From Lachnospiraceae bacterium (lineage in GTDB: Bacteria; Bacillota; Clostridia; Lachnospirales; Lachnospiraceae), in the NCBI GenBank assembly GCA_017404585.1, contig JAFRCB010000162.1, forward strand, positions 1 to 7,180: a stretch of DNA of 7,180 bases, in the 5' to 3' direction. The translations under genes were made by a program, and so were the position numbers. Shown here in pieces: positions 1 to 6,963 of the stretch. Each line of letters opens with the position of its first letter. The first letter of the stretch is position 1. The notes under the pieces were generated by a model. It was not told where the DNA came from. It did no database searches and saw only the letters and a program-made list of their open reading frames with translations.

Positions 1-3000
1 CGAGGACCTTTTTATCCTCCTCGATCGCGTCTCTGTAGTCCTCATACACTTTCGGGAAGACCAGCGCTTCCACCGATCCCACGAGATCCTCAACGTTGAT
101 GAAAGACATGACTTTGTTGGTTTTCGTGTACTTGATCGTCTTGCCGGTAATCATACCGCCGATCGTCACTTTCTGACCGTTCCTGACTCTGGATTCCCCG
201 GTCTCCTCATCGAGAAGGAAATCCGTCGAATAGGCGTTCACGCGGCCGGCGAGCAGATTCTGATATTCCTCCAGCGGATGTCCGGAGAGGTAGACTCCCA
301 GCACTTCCTTTTCAAATGCCAGCAGCTCCTCACGGCTGAATTCTCCCACCGGCGGCAGGCTGATCTCATACTGCTTTTTCATTTCCGGCGCCATGAAATC
401 AAAGATGCTCATCTGACCGGCCATGTTGTTCTTGCTCTCATTTGCGACAGAATCCAAAATCGGCATATAGACCTGCATCAGCTGCTTTCTCGTCCCCTGA
501 AGTGAGTCCAGCGCACCGGCCTTGATCAGATTCTCAATCGCACGGCGGTTCAGGTCACTGCCGTAAGTCCGCTCAAGGAAATTCTTTATGGACTCGAAGG
601 GACCTCGCAGTTCCCTCTCGGCAATAATCTGATCGATGACGCCGCGGCCCACGCTCTTGATCGCGTACATACCGTAGCGGATCTTGCCGTTCTCCGTCGT
701 GAACCTGCCGTACCCGGTATTCACTGACGGCGGCAGGATAGCGATTTTCATGTCCCGGCAGTGCATGATGTACTCAGCGCATTTATCCGGGTTGTCTATG
801 ACGGACGTCATAAGAGCGGCCATGAACTCGACCGGATGATAGCGCTTTAAATAAGCCGTCTGGAATGCGACGACGGCGTAGGCCGCCGCATGGCTCTTGT
901 TGAAGGCATAGTTCGCGAAATCCATCATCTCATCGAAGATGCGGTTAGCGATTGGCTCCGGTATACCATTTGCAAGACAGCCCGGAACGCCCTCCTCCGC
1001 ATTGCCGTAGATAAAATTGCGGCGCTCCTTCTCCATGACGGACTGCTTCTTCTTGGACATCGCGCGCCGGACCAGGTCGCTCCTGCCCATGCTGTAGCCG
1101 CCGAGATCCCGCACGATCTGCATGACCTGCTCCTGATAGACAATGCAGCCATAGGTCGTCTCGAGGATCGGCCGCATCTCCTCGCAGTCGTAGGTTACAG
1201 TCTCGGGGTGTTCCTTGCCCCTGATATACTTGGGAATGAATTCCATCGGGCCCGGCCGGTAGAGGGCGATACCCGCGATGATATCCTCAAGGCTGCGCGG
1301 CTTCAGCTGCTTCATGAAATTCTTCATGCCGGAGCTTTCAAGCTGGAACACGCCCTCGCACCTGCCGCGGCCGATCATGTCCATGACTGCCGGGTCATTG
1401 TAGTCAACTTTGGAAAGATCCAGCGGAACCGCAGCGTGCTCGTTCACAAGATTCACAGCGTCATTGATGACCGTCAGCGTGCGCAGGCCCAGGAAGTCCA
1501 GCTTGAGCAGGCCTAGCTCTTCGAGCGCAGTCATTGTGTACTGGGTCGTGATCGAGCCGTCCTGAGCCCTTGAGAGCGGGACATATTCGACGACCGGCAG
1601 ATTGGAGATGACAACTCCGGCGGCGTGCATGGACGTGTTGCGCGGCAGACCTTCAAGGCGCCTTGCCATATCAATGAGATAGCGAACGTTCTCCTCCGAG
1701 TCGTAGCGGGTCTTGAGTTCCGGATTCATTTGCAGCGCCTTATCAAGCGTGATGTTTAACTCCCGCGGAATCATCTTGGCTATCGCGTCCGCCTCAGCAT
1801 AGGGCAGATCGAGAACGCGCGCGACGTCGCGGATAACACCCCGGGCCGCCATGGTGCCGAACGTGACAATCTGTACGACTCGGTCACGGCCGTACTTGCG
1901 GACGACATAGTCGATGACCTCCTGACGTCTCTCGAAGCAGAAATCCATGTCGATATCGGGCATGGTGATCCGTTCGGGATTCAGGAAGCGCTCAAAAAGC
2001 AGATTGTAGCGCAGCGGATCGAGGTCGGTGATACCCAGCGAGTAGGACACGACAGAGCCGGCCGCGGAACCTCGTCCGGGGCCGACAGGGATCCCGTTGT
2101 CCCGCGCGAATTTCACATAATCCCACACGATGAGGAAATAGTCCACGAAGCCCATGTTCCGGATCGTCTCAAGTTCGTAGGTCAGTCTGTCCTCGATCTC
2201 TTTCGTGACCGGATGATAGCGCTCCTCAATACCGTCATGGCACAGCCTGTTCAGATAGGACCAGGAATCATAGCCCTCCGGGACGTCGAATTTCGGGAGC
2301 TTTCTCTCTCCGAAAGTGATCGTAACGTTGCAGCGCTCCGCAATCTTCTCAGTGTTAAGAACTGCCTCCGGCACGAAGCGGAACAGAGAAGCCATCTCCT
2401 CCGGCGACTTTACATAATACTGCCCGCCCTCGTAGCGCATGCGGTCCTCGTCCATGACTTTCTTTCCGGTCTGAATGCAGAGAAGAATGTCGTGAGAATC
2501 TACGTCCTCCTTGTAGGTGTAGTGGCAGTCATTGGTACAGACGAGCGGGAAGCCCTCCTCGTCATGCATGCGGACAAGCTGCCTGTTAACGTGCTTCTGC
2601 TCCGGAATGCCGTGGTCCTGAAGTTCAAGGAAGAAATTATCCTTTCCGAAAATATCCCTGTATTCATATGCCGCCTTTCGCGCGCCTTCATAGTCGCCGC
2701 GGGTGATCGCCTTCGGAATCTCTCCGGCAAGGCAGGCGGACAGGCAGATGATTCCTTCGTGGTATTCGCGAAGTATCTCTTTGTCCACGCGGGGTTTATA
2801 ATAGTAACCGTCCGTGAAGCCGGCGGACACAATGCGGGTCAGGTTGGCATAGCCTTTATCATTCTCAGCCAGAAGGACCAGATGGTAGTAACGGTCCTCA
2901 TGAGACACATTATCTCTGTCAAAGCGGCTGTGCGGGGCGACGTACACCTCGCAGCCGATGATCGGGCGGATCCCCTGGGCTTTGCACTCCTTATAAAAAT

Positions 3001-3145
3001 CAATACAGCCGTACATAACACCGTGGTCGGTGATTGCACAGCTGTCCATGCCCAGCTTTTTTACCTGAGCTACATACTCTTTGATCTTGTTAGATCCATC
3101 AAGAAGCGAATACTCCGTGTGGACATGAAGATGTGTAAAAGGCAT
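1..3145 (-). CDS. dnaE: DNA polymerase III alpha subunit DnaE (3' end missing)
   Basis: Replicative DNA polymerase subunit (C-family). In Firmicutes, DnaE works beside PolC and extends primers at the fork. The frame is open from the ATG at 3145 to the left edge, giving 1,048 residues; family members are usually about 1,100-1,180, so only the C-terminal tail is missing. Visible in order: N-terminal PHP domain (about residues 4-210) starting HLHVHTEYSLLDG; the polymerase glycine loop GPGRGSAAGS (355-364); catalytic PDIDMD with Asp399 and Asp401; third catalytic Asp550 in KLDFLGLRTL; NKSHAAAYA (749-757); helix-hairpin-helix region about 815-880; an internal clamp-binding motif QMSIF (911-915); and an OB fold from about 993, cut by the window edge. 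The start is supported by GAGGT five bases upstream, overlapping the previous gene's stop codon. No frameshift or missing catalytic residue is seen. Identification is very secure; the DnaE1 versus DnaE3 subtype is not settled. Confidence 0.97.
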   Translation of the reverse strand, partial: MPFTHLHVHTEYSLLDGSNKIKEYVAQVKKLGMDSCAITDHGVMYGCIDFYKECKAQGIRPIIGCEVYVAPHSRFDRDNVSHEDRYYHLVLLAENDKGYANLTRIVSAGFTDGYYYKPRVDKEILREYHEGIICLSACLAGEIPKAITRGDYEGARKAAYEYRDIFGKDNFFLELQDHGIPEQKHVNRQLVRMHDEEGFPLVCTNDCHYTYKEDVDSHDILLCIQTGKKVMDEDRMRYEGGQYYVKSPEEMASLFRFVPEAVLNTEKIAERCNVTITFGERKLPKFDVPEGYDSWSYLNRLCHDGIEERYHPVTKEIEDRLTYELETIRNMGFVDYFLIVWDYVKFARDNGIPVGPGRGSAAGSVVSYSLGITDLDPLRYNLLFERFLNPERITMPDIDMDFCFERRQEVIDYVVRKYGRDRVVQIVTFGTMAARGVIRDVARVLDLPYAEADAIAKMIPRELNITLDKALQMNPELKTRYDSEENVRYLIDMARRLEGLPRNTSMHAAGVVISNLPVVEYVPLSRAQDGSITTQYTMTALEELGLLKLDFLGLRTLTVINDAVNLVNEHAAVPLDLSKVDYNDPAVMDMIGRGRCEGVFQLESSGMKNFMKQLKPRSLEDIIAGIALYRPGPMEFIPKYIRGKEHPETVTYDCEEMRPILETTYGCIVYQEQVMQIVRDLGGYSMGRSDLVRRAMSKKKQSVMEKERRNFIYGNAEEGVPGCLANGIPEPIANRIFDEMMDFANYAFNKSHAAAYAVVAFQTAYLKRYHPVEFMAALMTSVIDNPDKCAEYIMHCRDMKIAILPPSVNTGYGRFTTENGKIRYGMYAIKSVGRGVIDQIIAERELRGPFESIKNFLERTYGSDLNRRAIENLIKAGALDSLQGTRKQLMQVYMPILDSVANESKNNMAGQMSIFDFMAPEMKKQYEISLPPVGEFSREELLAFEKEVLGVYLSGHPLEEYQNLLAGRVNAYSTDFLLDEETGESRVRNGQKVTIGGMITGKTIKYTKTNKVMSFINVEDLVGSVEALVFPKVYEDYRDAIEEDKKVL
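395..415 (-). other. Internal beta-clamp-binding motif of DnaE
   Basis: Residues 911-917 of DnaE read QMSIFDF. This fits the bacterial sliding-clamp consensus Q-x-[SD]-[LI/M]-F and lies between the helix-hairpin-helix region and the OB fold, where E. coli alpha has its own internal clamp motif (QADMF). The inference is that this peptide tethers the polymerase to DnaN. Confidence 0.75.
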
Positions 3146-3149
3146 CGTT

Positions 3150-3154
3150 ACCTC
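3150..3154 (-). promoter_or_regulatory. dnaE ribosome-binding site overlapping upstream stop
   Basis: On the minus strand the sequence is TGAGGTAACG followed by ATG. The GAGGT Shine-Dalgarno shares four bases with the region ending the upstream membrane-protein gene: its TGA stop (3155-3153) supplies the first GA. A ribosome finishing the upstream gene would sit on the dnaE initiation site, so translational coupling is likely. Confidence 0.75.
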
Positions 3155-3770
3155 ATTCCTTTTTCGTATGCGTAAATTGCCAGTAAATGCCGAAGATACC
3201 GATCAGCCCTCCGAGCACGAGGACTACAGCGGCAGTGGCTCCGGACGGATCCAGCGCCTTGATCTTCGTAAGCGCGAAATCCGTTAGAATGTTGGCGAAC
3301 ATGACACCGCCCGCGATCGATGACACCACGATCACGATCGGCCTCACGAAAAATGCCGCAAATATTCCAAGCAGCAAAGCTGTGACAAGGGCTGCCGGCA
3401 CCAGATACTCACTCTGTACAAACGGCGGAAGGACAGCCATGGCAGCACTGAAGACAGAGCTGGCAACGACCATAAAGAGTCCGACTTTGTAGAGAAAGAA
3501 CCCGACAAGCGAGAAAATGACCGCACCCACCAGCATGAGCACCAGATGGAACGTGTCATCAAGCTTCAGGAACTCCGCGAGAGATAGGCCGGCAAATGCT
3601 CCGACCAGCAGATTGAAGAAGGCGACAAACCCTTTGAGCAGACTGTAACCGAACATCGCGAAAAGCAGGCAGATAACCAGCGACACTACAAGGATAACAA
3701 TATCCTTCATGGTGAATTCCGGAATATAGCCAAGCCCGGTCTCAATTATATTACTGATAAACTCTTCCAT
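3153..3770 (-). CDS. Seven-helix membrane protein, DUF4203/TMEM198-like
   Basis: An integral membrane protein of 205 residues with no known enzymatic motif. Hydrophobic segments are at about residues 22-42, 47-67, 74-94, 97-115, 122-141, 143-164 and 178-198, giving seven helices with very short loops. The first 20 residues form a short amphipathic or soluble N-terminus, and the tail ends in basic/acidic THTKKE. There is no signal peptide separate from the first helix. Seven helices, small-residue-rich segments (GAFAGLS, SIAGGVMFA) and total size resemble the DUF4203/TMEM198 group, but this is pattern recognition without a search. The start is firm: GGGAGGT lies eight bases upstream, inside the end of cvfB. 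It begins four bases past the cvfB stop and its own stop lies seven bases before the dnaE ATG, so it is almost certainly co-transcribed with both. Function is unknown. Confidence 0.9.
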   Translation of the reverse strand: MEEFISNIIETGLGYIPEFTMKDIVILVVSLVICLLFAMFGYSLLKGFVAFFNLLVGAFAGLSLAEFLKLDDTFHLVLMLVGAVIFSLVGFFLYKVGLFMVVASSVFSAAMAVLPPFVQSEYLVPAALVTALLLGIFAAFFVRPIVIVVSSIAGGVMFANILTDFALTKIKALDPSGATAAVVLVLGGLIGIFGIYWQFTHTKKE

Positions 3771-3773
3771 GTG

Positions 3774-4616
3774 TCAGACCTCCCTGATCTCACCGTTCTC
3801 GAAAGTGATTTTTCTCTCTTTATACAGTTTTCCCACGGCTCTCTTGAAAGCTGCCTTGGACAGTCCGAATACCTCGCGGATCTTCTCCGGATCCGCCTTG
3901 TCATCAAACGGAAGCACTCCGTCATACTCATCATGGATCAGGCCAAGAACAGCCTCAGCGTCCTCATCCATCTGCTGATAGGCTTTCTTGTGGGCTGACA
4001 GGTCAAGCTTTCCGTCCTCCTTCACGTTGGTCACGCGAAGCTCAAGAACGTCGCCCGGATGCACATTGTTTAATGCTTCCCTCTTCGGAATCATGCCGGA
4101 GTACATGTTATCGACCGAGATGAACACTCCAAAATTCGGAGCAAGCTGGTAGACCGTCCCCTTGACCGTGTCACCGATCTGATACGGCGGATCCTGCCTG
4201 AGATAGGGATAGAGCTTCATGGTCGCGGCCAGACGGCTGCTCTTGTCAACATACAGCGCGACCAGCACATCCTCTCCCTCTTTCACCTTCTTCGTCTGCT
4301 CATGGAACGGGAGAAGCAGATCCTTCTCAAGTCCCCAGTCAAGGAACGCGCCGATCTTAGTGACCTGGCTCACCTTGAGCAGGGCTACACCGTGGAGCAG
4401 GACCTTCGGCTGCACGGTGGTCGCGATCAGCCGGTCTTTCGAGTCACGATATATAAAGACCCTGACTTCATCGCCGACGCCGCTCCCCTCGGGGATCTGC
4501 TTTGACGGGAGCAGAATGCGGTCCTCCGGACCTGCATCCTGAGTCTCTCCCAGATACGCTCCGTGATGTTCAATTTTTACAATAATCAGTTTCTGAAGTT
4601 TTCCTAATTCAATCAT
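3774..4616 (-). CDS. cvfB: CvfB/YitL-type S1 RNA-binding protein
   Basis: Cytoplasmic RNA-binding protein of the conserved virulence factor B family (YitL in B. subtilis); in staphylococci the family influences expression of virulence genes. Three consecutive OB/S1-like modules are seen: about residues 1-67, 73-135 (VSQVTKIGAFLDWG, then DLLLPFHEQ) and 148-208 (GDTVKGTVYQLAPNFGVFISV, typical S1 core). A C-terminal winged-helix-like segment follows at about 240-280 (DPEKIREVFGLSKAAFKRAVGKLYKE). The length of 280 fits the family. I chose the ATG at 4616 over the in-frame ATG at 4640, because AAGGTGGGAG sits just upstream of 4616 and the protein then starts MIELGKLQKL, as expected for the family. 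The longer version would add only MRAQGGRH. It is the first gene of a tight cluster with the membrane protein and dnaE. The family assignment is secure; the target RNAs are unknown. Confidence 0.93.
   Translation of the reverse strand: MIELGKLQKLIIVKIEHHGAYLGETQDAGPEDRILLPSKQIPEGSGVGDEVRVFIYRDSKDRLIATTVQPKVLLHGVALLKVSQVTKIGAFLDWGLEKDLLLPFHEQTKKVKEGEDVLVALYVDKSSRLAATMKLYPYLRQDPPYQIGDTVKGTVYQLAPNFGVFISVDNMYSGMIPKREALNNVHPGDVLELRVTNVKEDGKLDLSAHKKAYQQMDEDAEAVLGLIHDEYDGVLPFDDKADPEKIREVFGLSKAAFKRAVGKLYKERKITFENGEIREV
3778..3784 (-). promoter_or_regulatory. Strong ribosome-binding site inside the end of cvfB
   Basis: GGGAGGT on the minus strand, with its last base seven positions before the ATG at 3770. 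It is a near-ideal anti-16S match. It lies within the last codons of cvfB, which fixes the start of the membrane-protein gene and suggests coupled translation. Confidence 0.8.
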
Positions 4617-4620
4617 ATGT

Positions 4621-4630
4621 CTCCCACCTT
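4621..4630 (-). promoter_or_regulatory. cvfB ribosome-binding site deciding the start
   Basis: AAGGTGGGAG on the minus strand, four bases before ATG at 4616. AGGTGG (about seven bases away) and GGGAG (four bases away) are both usable. The alternative upstream ATG at 4640 would place this purine-rich site inside the coding sequence, and nothing comparable precedes that ATG. Confidence 0.65.
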
Positions 4631-4652
4631 GAGCTCTCATAAGTCGACGCTC

Positions 4653-4680
4653 ATATTAGCCCCTGTGCCAAAAATGTGCA
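4653..4680 (-). promoter_or_regulatory. Weak candidate sigma-A promoter for cvfB operon
   Basis: TGCACA (4680-4675), then 16 bases, then TAATAT (4658-4653) on the minus strand; each hexamer matches the sigma-A consensus at four of six positions. Transcription would start near 4646, giving a leader of about 30 bases that contains the cvfB ribosome-binding site and excludes a useful one for the ATG at 4640. This is inferred from consensus only, and read-through from the thioesterase gene is equally possible. Confidence 0.3.
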
Positions 4681-4708
4681 GCAATGCCTCGGCGATGCCC
4701 GTTAACAG

Positions 4709-4735
4709 TTCCTATTACGATATCATTCCTATTAC
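4709..4735 (-). repeat. 10-bp direct repeat pair after thioesterase stop
   Basis: GTAATAGGAA occurs twice on the minus strand, at 4735-4726 and 4718-4709, with a 17-base period. The first copy includes the TAA stop of the thioesterase gene. The spacer (TGATATC) is a short, nearly palindromic stretch. It could be a small slippage duplication or a tandem protein-binding site; the sequence does not decide. Confidence 0.7.
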
Positions 4736-5436
4736 AAAATGAACTGCATGACAGCACAGGCCTTCCCATTCATATCAAGCCGCACAATATAGCCCTCTGT
4801 ATCATGATACACTCTCGGCGCGAGAATGTCACCCAAATAAGCCTGCGAAAGATATTCTACCCGAAGTTCCCGCACCTTGATGCCCGCCGGAAGGTAGGCG
4901 AGGGCCATAGAGATATACTGCTCGTTGTTCACGTGCCCGTTCGTGTCGAGATTGGTCGCTCGCACTTTAAAAGGCTGTTTATCTGTGATGCCCTCCGGCG
5001 GCATTTTTATATGCCGCGGAGCTTTCTCCATCTCAAATTCAGGGTCGACGCCGTAGGACTCGACCTCGACCTTAGATATCCGGATCGGCCGTCCCGCCTC
5101 TGTGTCAAAGTAGATCCATCTGGAGTTGGCAAATGCGAGCAGCTCCCCCTTTTTATCCCACATAAGGAAATTGCGGTCTGCCTCGAACCCGTGGAAATTA
5201 TACGCCTGTGTTCTCGTGCGGACGATCTCATTCATCTTAGGATACCGATTCACGACAATCTGCCATGAGGCCAGCATCCAGGCGTAATGCTCCTTCTTCC
5301 ACGTGGCAGGACCGCGCCCGACATCTGAGCTGTGAAATACCGCGCAGTCCTGAAAATAGTTTACGAGGCCGGCCAGCGAGAGCTTTCCGTCCTGGGCGCA
5401 TTCGGAATAGCGGATGCGCGAGTCAAATTCAAACAT
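4732..5436 (-). CDS. Acyl-ACP thioesterase (FatA/FatB-like)
   Basis: Hydrolyses acyl-acyl carrier protein to free fatty acid plus holo-ACP, in the cytoplasm at the end of type II fatty-acid synthesis. The 234 residues form two hotdog domains. The N-terminal half shows the family's opening pattern RYSECAQDGKLSLAGLVNYF (9-28) and SSDVG (36-40). The C-terminal half carries LDTNGHVNNEQYI (163-175), in which Asp164, Asn166 and His168 match the Asp-x-Asn-x-His active site of plant FatB enzymes. The segment VEYLSQAYLGD (193-203) aligns without gaps to the plant region holding a Glu-Cys pair, but here has Gln198-Ala199. The start ATG at 5436 has GGAG ten bases upstream, slightly long. It follows the MATE gene by 59 bases on the same strand with no terminator between, and precedes cvfB by 115 bases. 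The family call is secure; chain-length preference is not predictable here. Confidence 0.93.
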   Translation of the reverse strand: MFEFDSRIRYSECAQDGKLSLAGLVNYFQDCAVFHSSDVGRGPATWKKEHYAWMLASWQIVVNRYPKMNEIVRTRTQAYNFHGFEADRNFLMWDKKGELLAFANSRWIYFDTEAGRPIRISKVEVESYGVDPEFEMEKAPRHIKMPPEGITDKQPFKVRATNLDTNGHVNNEQYISMALAYLPAGIKVRELRVEYLSQAYLGDILAPRVYHDTEGYIVRLDMNGKACAVMQFIL

Positions 5437-5452
5437 AAATTGCTTTCTCCAA

Positions 5453-5502
5453 TCTGTCCATTAATGATATAAAGACCATTTCTCGGGTCAGTCCATTAAA
5501 GA
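5453..5502 (-). repeat. Imperfect 15-bp direct repeat in MATE-thioesterase gap
   Basis: Plus-strand TCTGTCCATTAATGA (5453-5467) and TCAGTCCATTAAAGA (5488-5502) agree at 13 of 15 positions, including nine consecutive bases GTCCATTAA, with a 35-base period. One copy spans the MATE stop codon; the other lies between the candidate -10 and the thioesterase ribosome-binding site. The two copies bracket the candidate promoter, so an operator pair is possible but unproven. Confidence 0.65.
5464..5491 (-). promoter_or_regulatory. Candidate sigma-A promoter for thioesterase gene
   Basis: CTGACC (5491-5486), 16 bases, then TATCAT (5469-5464) on the minus strand, matching four and five of six consensus bases. 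Transcription would begin near 5457 with a leader of about 20 bases, just enough to include the GGAG at 5450-5447. The gap between the MATE and thioesterase genes is short, so the gene may also be reached by read-through. Confidence 0.35.
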
Positions 5503-6869
5503 ACGCTTCTTCTCCATTTGCCTGAAAGGTAGAAAACACTTCCGATCACGAACGGCATAAAGCCTGCCAGCGCGTCTCCGAACCAAAAACCCCTGCACCT
5601 CATGCCCAGGGCAAATCCCATAATGGCCGCGAGGCTTATTCTCGCTATCATTCCGTCAAGCACAGCGACAAGAAGATTAAGCCTGGAATTTCCGGACCCG
5701 TTGATGATGGAAAATGCTCCCGACCTTGTCGCGGAACCGTAAAAATTGACAACGATCGGAACCACAACGAGAGATGCTTCCGCAAGCACGGCTGAGTCAC
5801 TTGTGAAAATCTCGCACACAGCCTCCGGGAAGAGCAGCATAAGGCAGGACACGGCTGTCGAGATCACGAAGCCTACCAAGAGCACGGAAATCAGAATCTT
5901 CGGCACTCTGTCATACTTCTTCGCGCCCAGATTCTGGCCGACCATCGAACTCCCCGCCGTTGTGAACGAGTTGGAAACAATGCCGATCATCATGCCCGTC
6001 TTGTTGTAGATGCCCGACAGGGCAGAGTAGATAACACCCTCGGCATTGATCCAGGATGTAAGCACGATCTTGGAAAAGCTGACCGCCGCTGACTGGATCG
6101 CCATGGGAATACCGAGCTGAAGGAGCGGAACGACGATCCTTCTGTCGATCCTGAAGCTCTCAGGCCGGAAATCGAACCCGAATTCCTCCTTTCGCCGATA
6201 CAGATACACGATCGAGACAATAAAACTGACCGCCTGACCGATGACCGTCGCAAGGGCAGCCCCAAAGACCTCCATTCCGCAAAAGCCGACAAAGGCAATG
6301 TCGAGGACCGTGTTGAGTACCGCGGCGATCGCGATGAACGCGAACGGTCTTTTTGAATCCCCCATACCTCTCAGGATCGCGGAGACAATGTTGTAGCCAT
6401 AGATGAAAATGAGCCCCACCAGGCAGGTCACCATATAATCCATCGTATAGTCATAGGACTCCGGCGGGGTATTGAGCGCATTCAGGATCGGCCCGCGGAA
6501 CACATAACAGACAGCGGAAATAGCCACCGCTATTATAAGTAGGAGGGTGAACATGGTCCCGATCAACCTTCTCACATTATCCATTTTCCCCGCACCGACA
6601 TACTGGGATATCAGGACCTGACCTGCGGATGAAAAACCCATCGCCAGAAATGTGATCAGGTGCAGAATGTCTCCGCCGATCGATACCGCCGACATGCCCG
6701 CTCCGCCGATGACCTGGCCGACAACGATCATGTCGACGAGGTTGTAGAGGGCCTGAAGAGCATTTGCAACAAAAAGAGGCATAGCGAACATGAGCAGGAG
6801 CTTTGGGACGCTTCCCTGCGTCAGATCTGTCACCATTGTAGCTTTACTCTCGCTGATTCTTCCTGTCAT
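5496..6869 (-). CDS. MATE family efflux transporter (DinF/NorM-like)
   Basis: Inner-membrane exporter of the multidrug and toxic compound extrusion family, which uses Na+ or H+ gradients to expel cationic drugs or metabolites. The 457 residues form two homologous MatE halves. The first, from about 20 to 225, has VPKLLLMFAMPLFVANALQA, LYNLVDMIVVG, ISQYVGAGKMDNVRRL (87-102) and LRGMGDSKRPF (166-176). The second, from about 245 to 450, repeats the pattern with VPLLQLGIPMAIQS, SSMVGQNLGAKKYDRV (307-322) and INGSGNSRLN (389-398). Length and about twelve hydrophobic segments fit the family. The ATG at 6869 has AAGGA only one base away, which is too close to be ideal; the in-frame ATG at 6836, just before VTDLTQGSVPK, is a real alternative. 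It lies downstream of a terminator, so it needs its own promoter, but none is convincing. The substrate cannot be told from sequence. Confidence 0.93.
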   Translation of the reverse strand: MTGRISESKATMVTDLTQGSVPKLLLMFAMPLFVANALQALYNLVDMIVVGQVIGGAGMSAVSIGGDILHLITFLAMGFSSAGQVLISQYVGAGKMDNVRRLIGTMFTLLLIIAVAISAVCYVFRGPILNALNTPPESYDYTMDYMVTCLVGLIFIYGYNIVSAILRGMGDSKRPFAFIAIAAVLNTVLDIAFVGFCGMEVFGAALATVIGQAVSFIVSIVYLYRRKEEFGFDFRPESFRIDRRIVVPLLQLGIPMAIQSAAVSFSKIVLTSWINAEGVIYSALSGIYNKTGMMIGIVSNSFTTAGSSMVGQNLGAKKYDRVPKILISVLLVGFVISTAVSCLMLLFPEAVCEIFTSDSAVLAEASLVVVPIVVNFYGSATRSGAFSIINGSGNSRLNLLVAVLDGMIARISLAAIMGFALGMRCRGFWFGDALAGFMPFVIGSVFYLSGKWRRSVL

Positions 6870-6923
6870 TTCCTTACTTTCTAAATCAAGAATGCCTCGG
6901 TGCTCTATTCTGCGTCAGAGATT

Positions 6924-6961
6924 AAAAAGGCTCCACGACACCGCATACTGTGCCGTGGAGC
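6924..6961 (-). terminator. Intrinsic terminator downstream of argC
   Basis: On the minus strand, an eight-base-pair stem GCTCCACG/CGTGGAGC (6961-6954 with 6937-6930) continues past one mismatch with three more pairs to an eight-base loop (6949-6942). It is followed at once by CCTTTTTAAT. The stem plus U-tract is a classic rho-independent terminator for transcripts coming from argC. The plus-strand side lacks a T-run, so it is not bidirectional. Confidence 0.88.
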
Positions 6962-6963
6962 AC

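Noticed and set aside
890..1516. A 208-codon plus-strand open frame rich in His, Leu and Ala.
   Set aside because: Antisense shadow of the dnaE polymerase core; its composition reflects the complement of a balanced-GC coding strand.
2213..3175. A 320-codon open frame on the plus strand.
   Set aside because: It lies wholly antisense to the PHP and polymerase regions of dnaE, has no recognisable domain and no ribosome-binding site of note; the opposite strand encodes a full catalytic protein.
4636..4735. A terminator between the thioesterase and cvfB.
   Set aside because: No stem longer than three or four pairs precedes the TTTTT at 4674-4670; ATGCC copies there are direct, not inverted.
4684..5268. 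A 194-codon plus-strand open frame.
   Set aside because: Antisense to the acyl-ACP thioesterase, which has an intact active-site motif on the minus strand.
6870..6923. A promoter for the MATE gene.
   Set aside because: I looked for -35/-10 pairs between the terminator and the start; the best candidate (CAGAAT with TGGAGC) matches too poorly to report.
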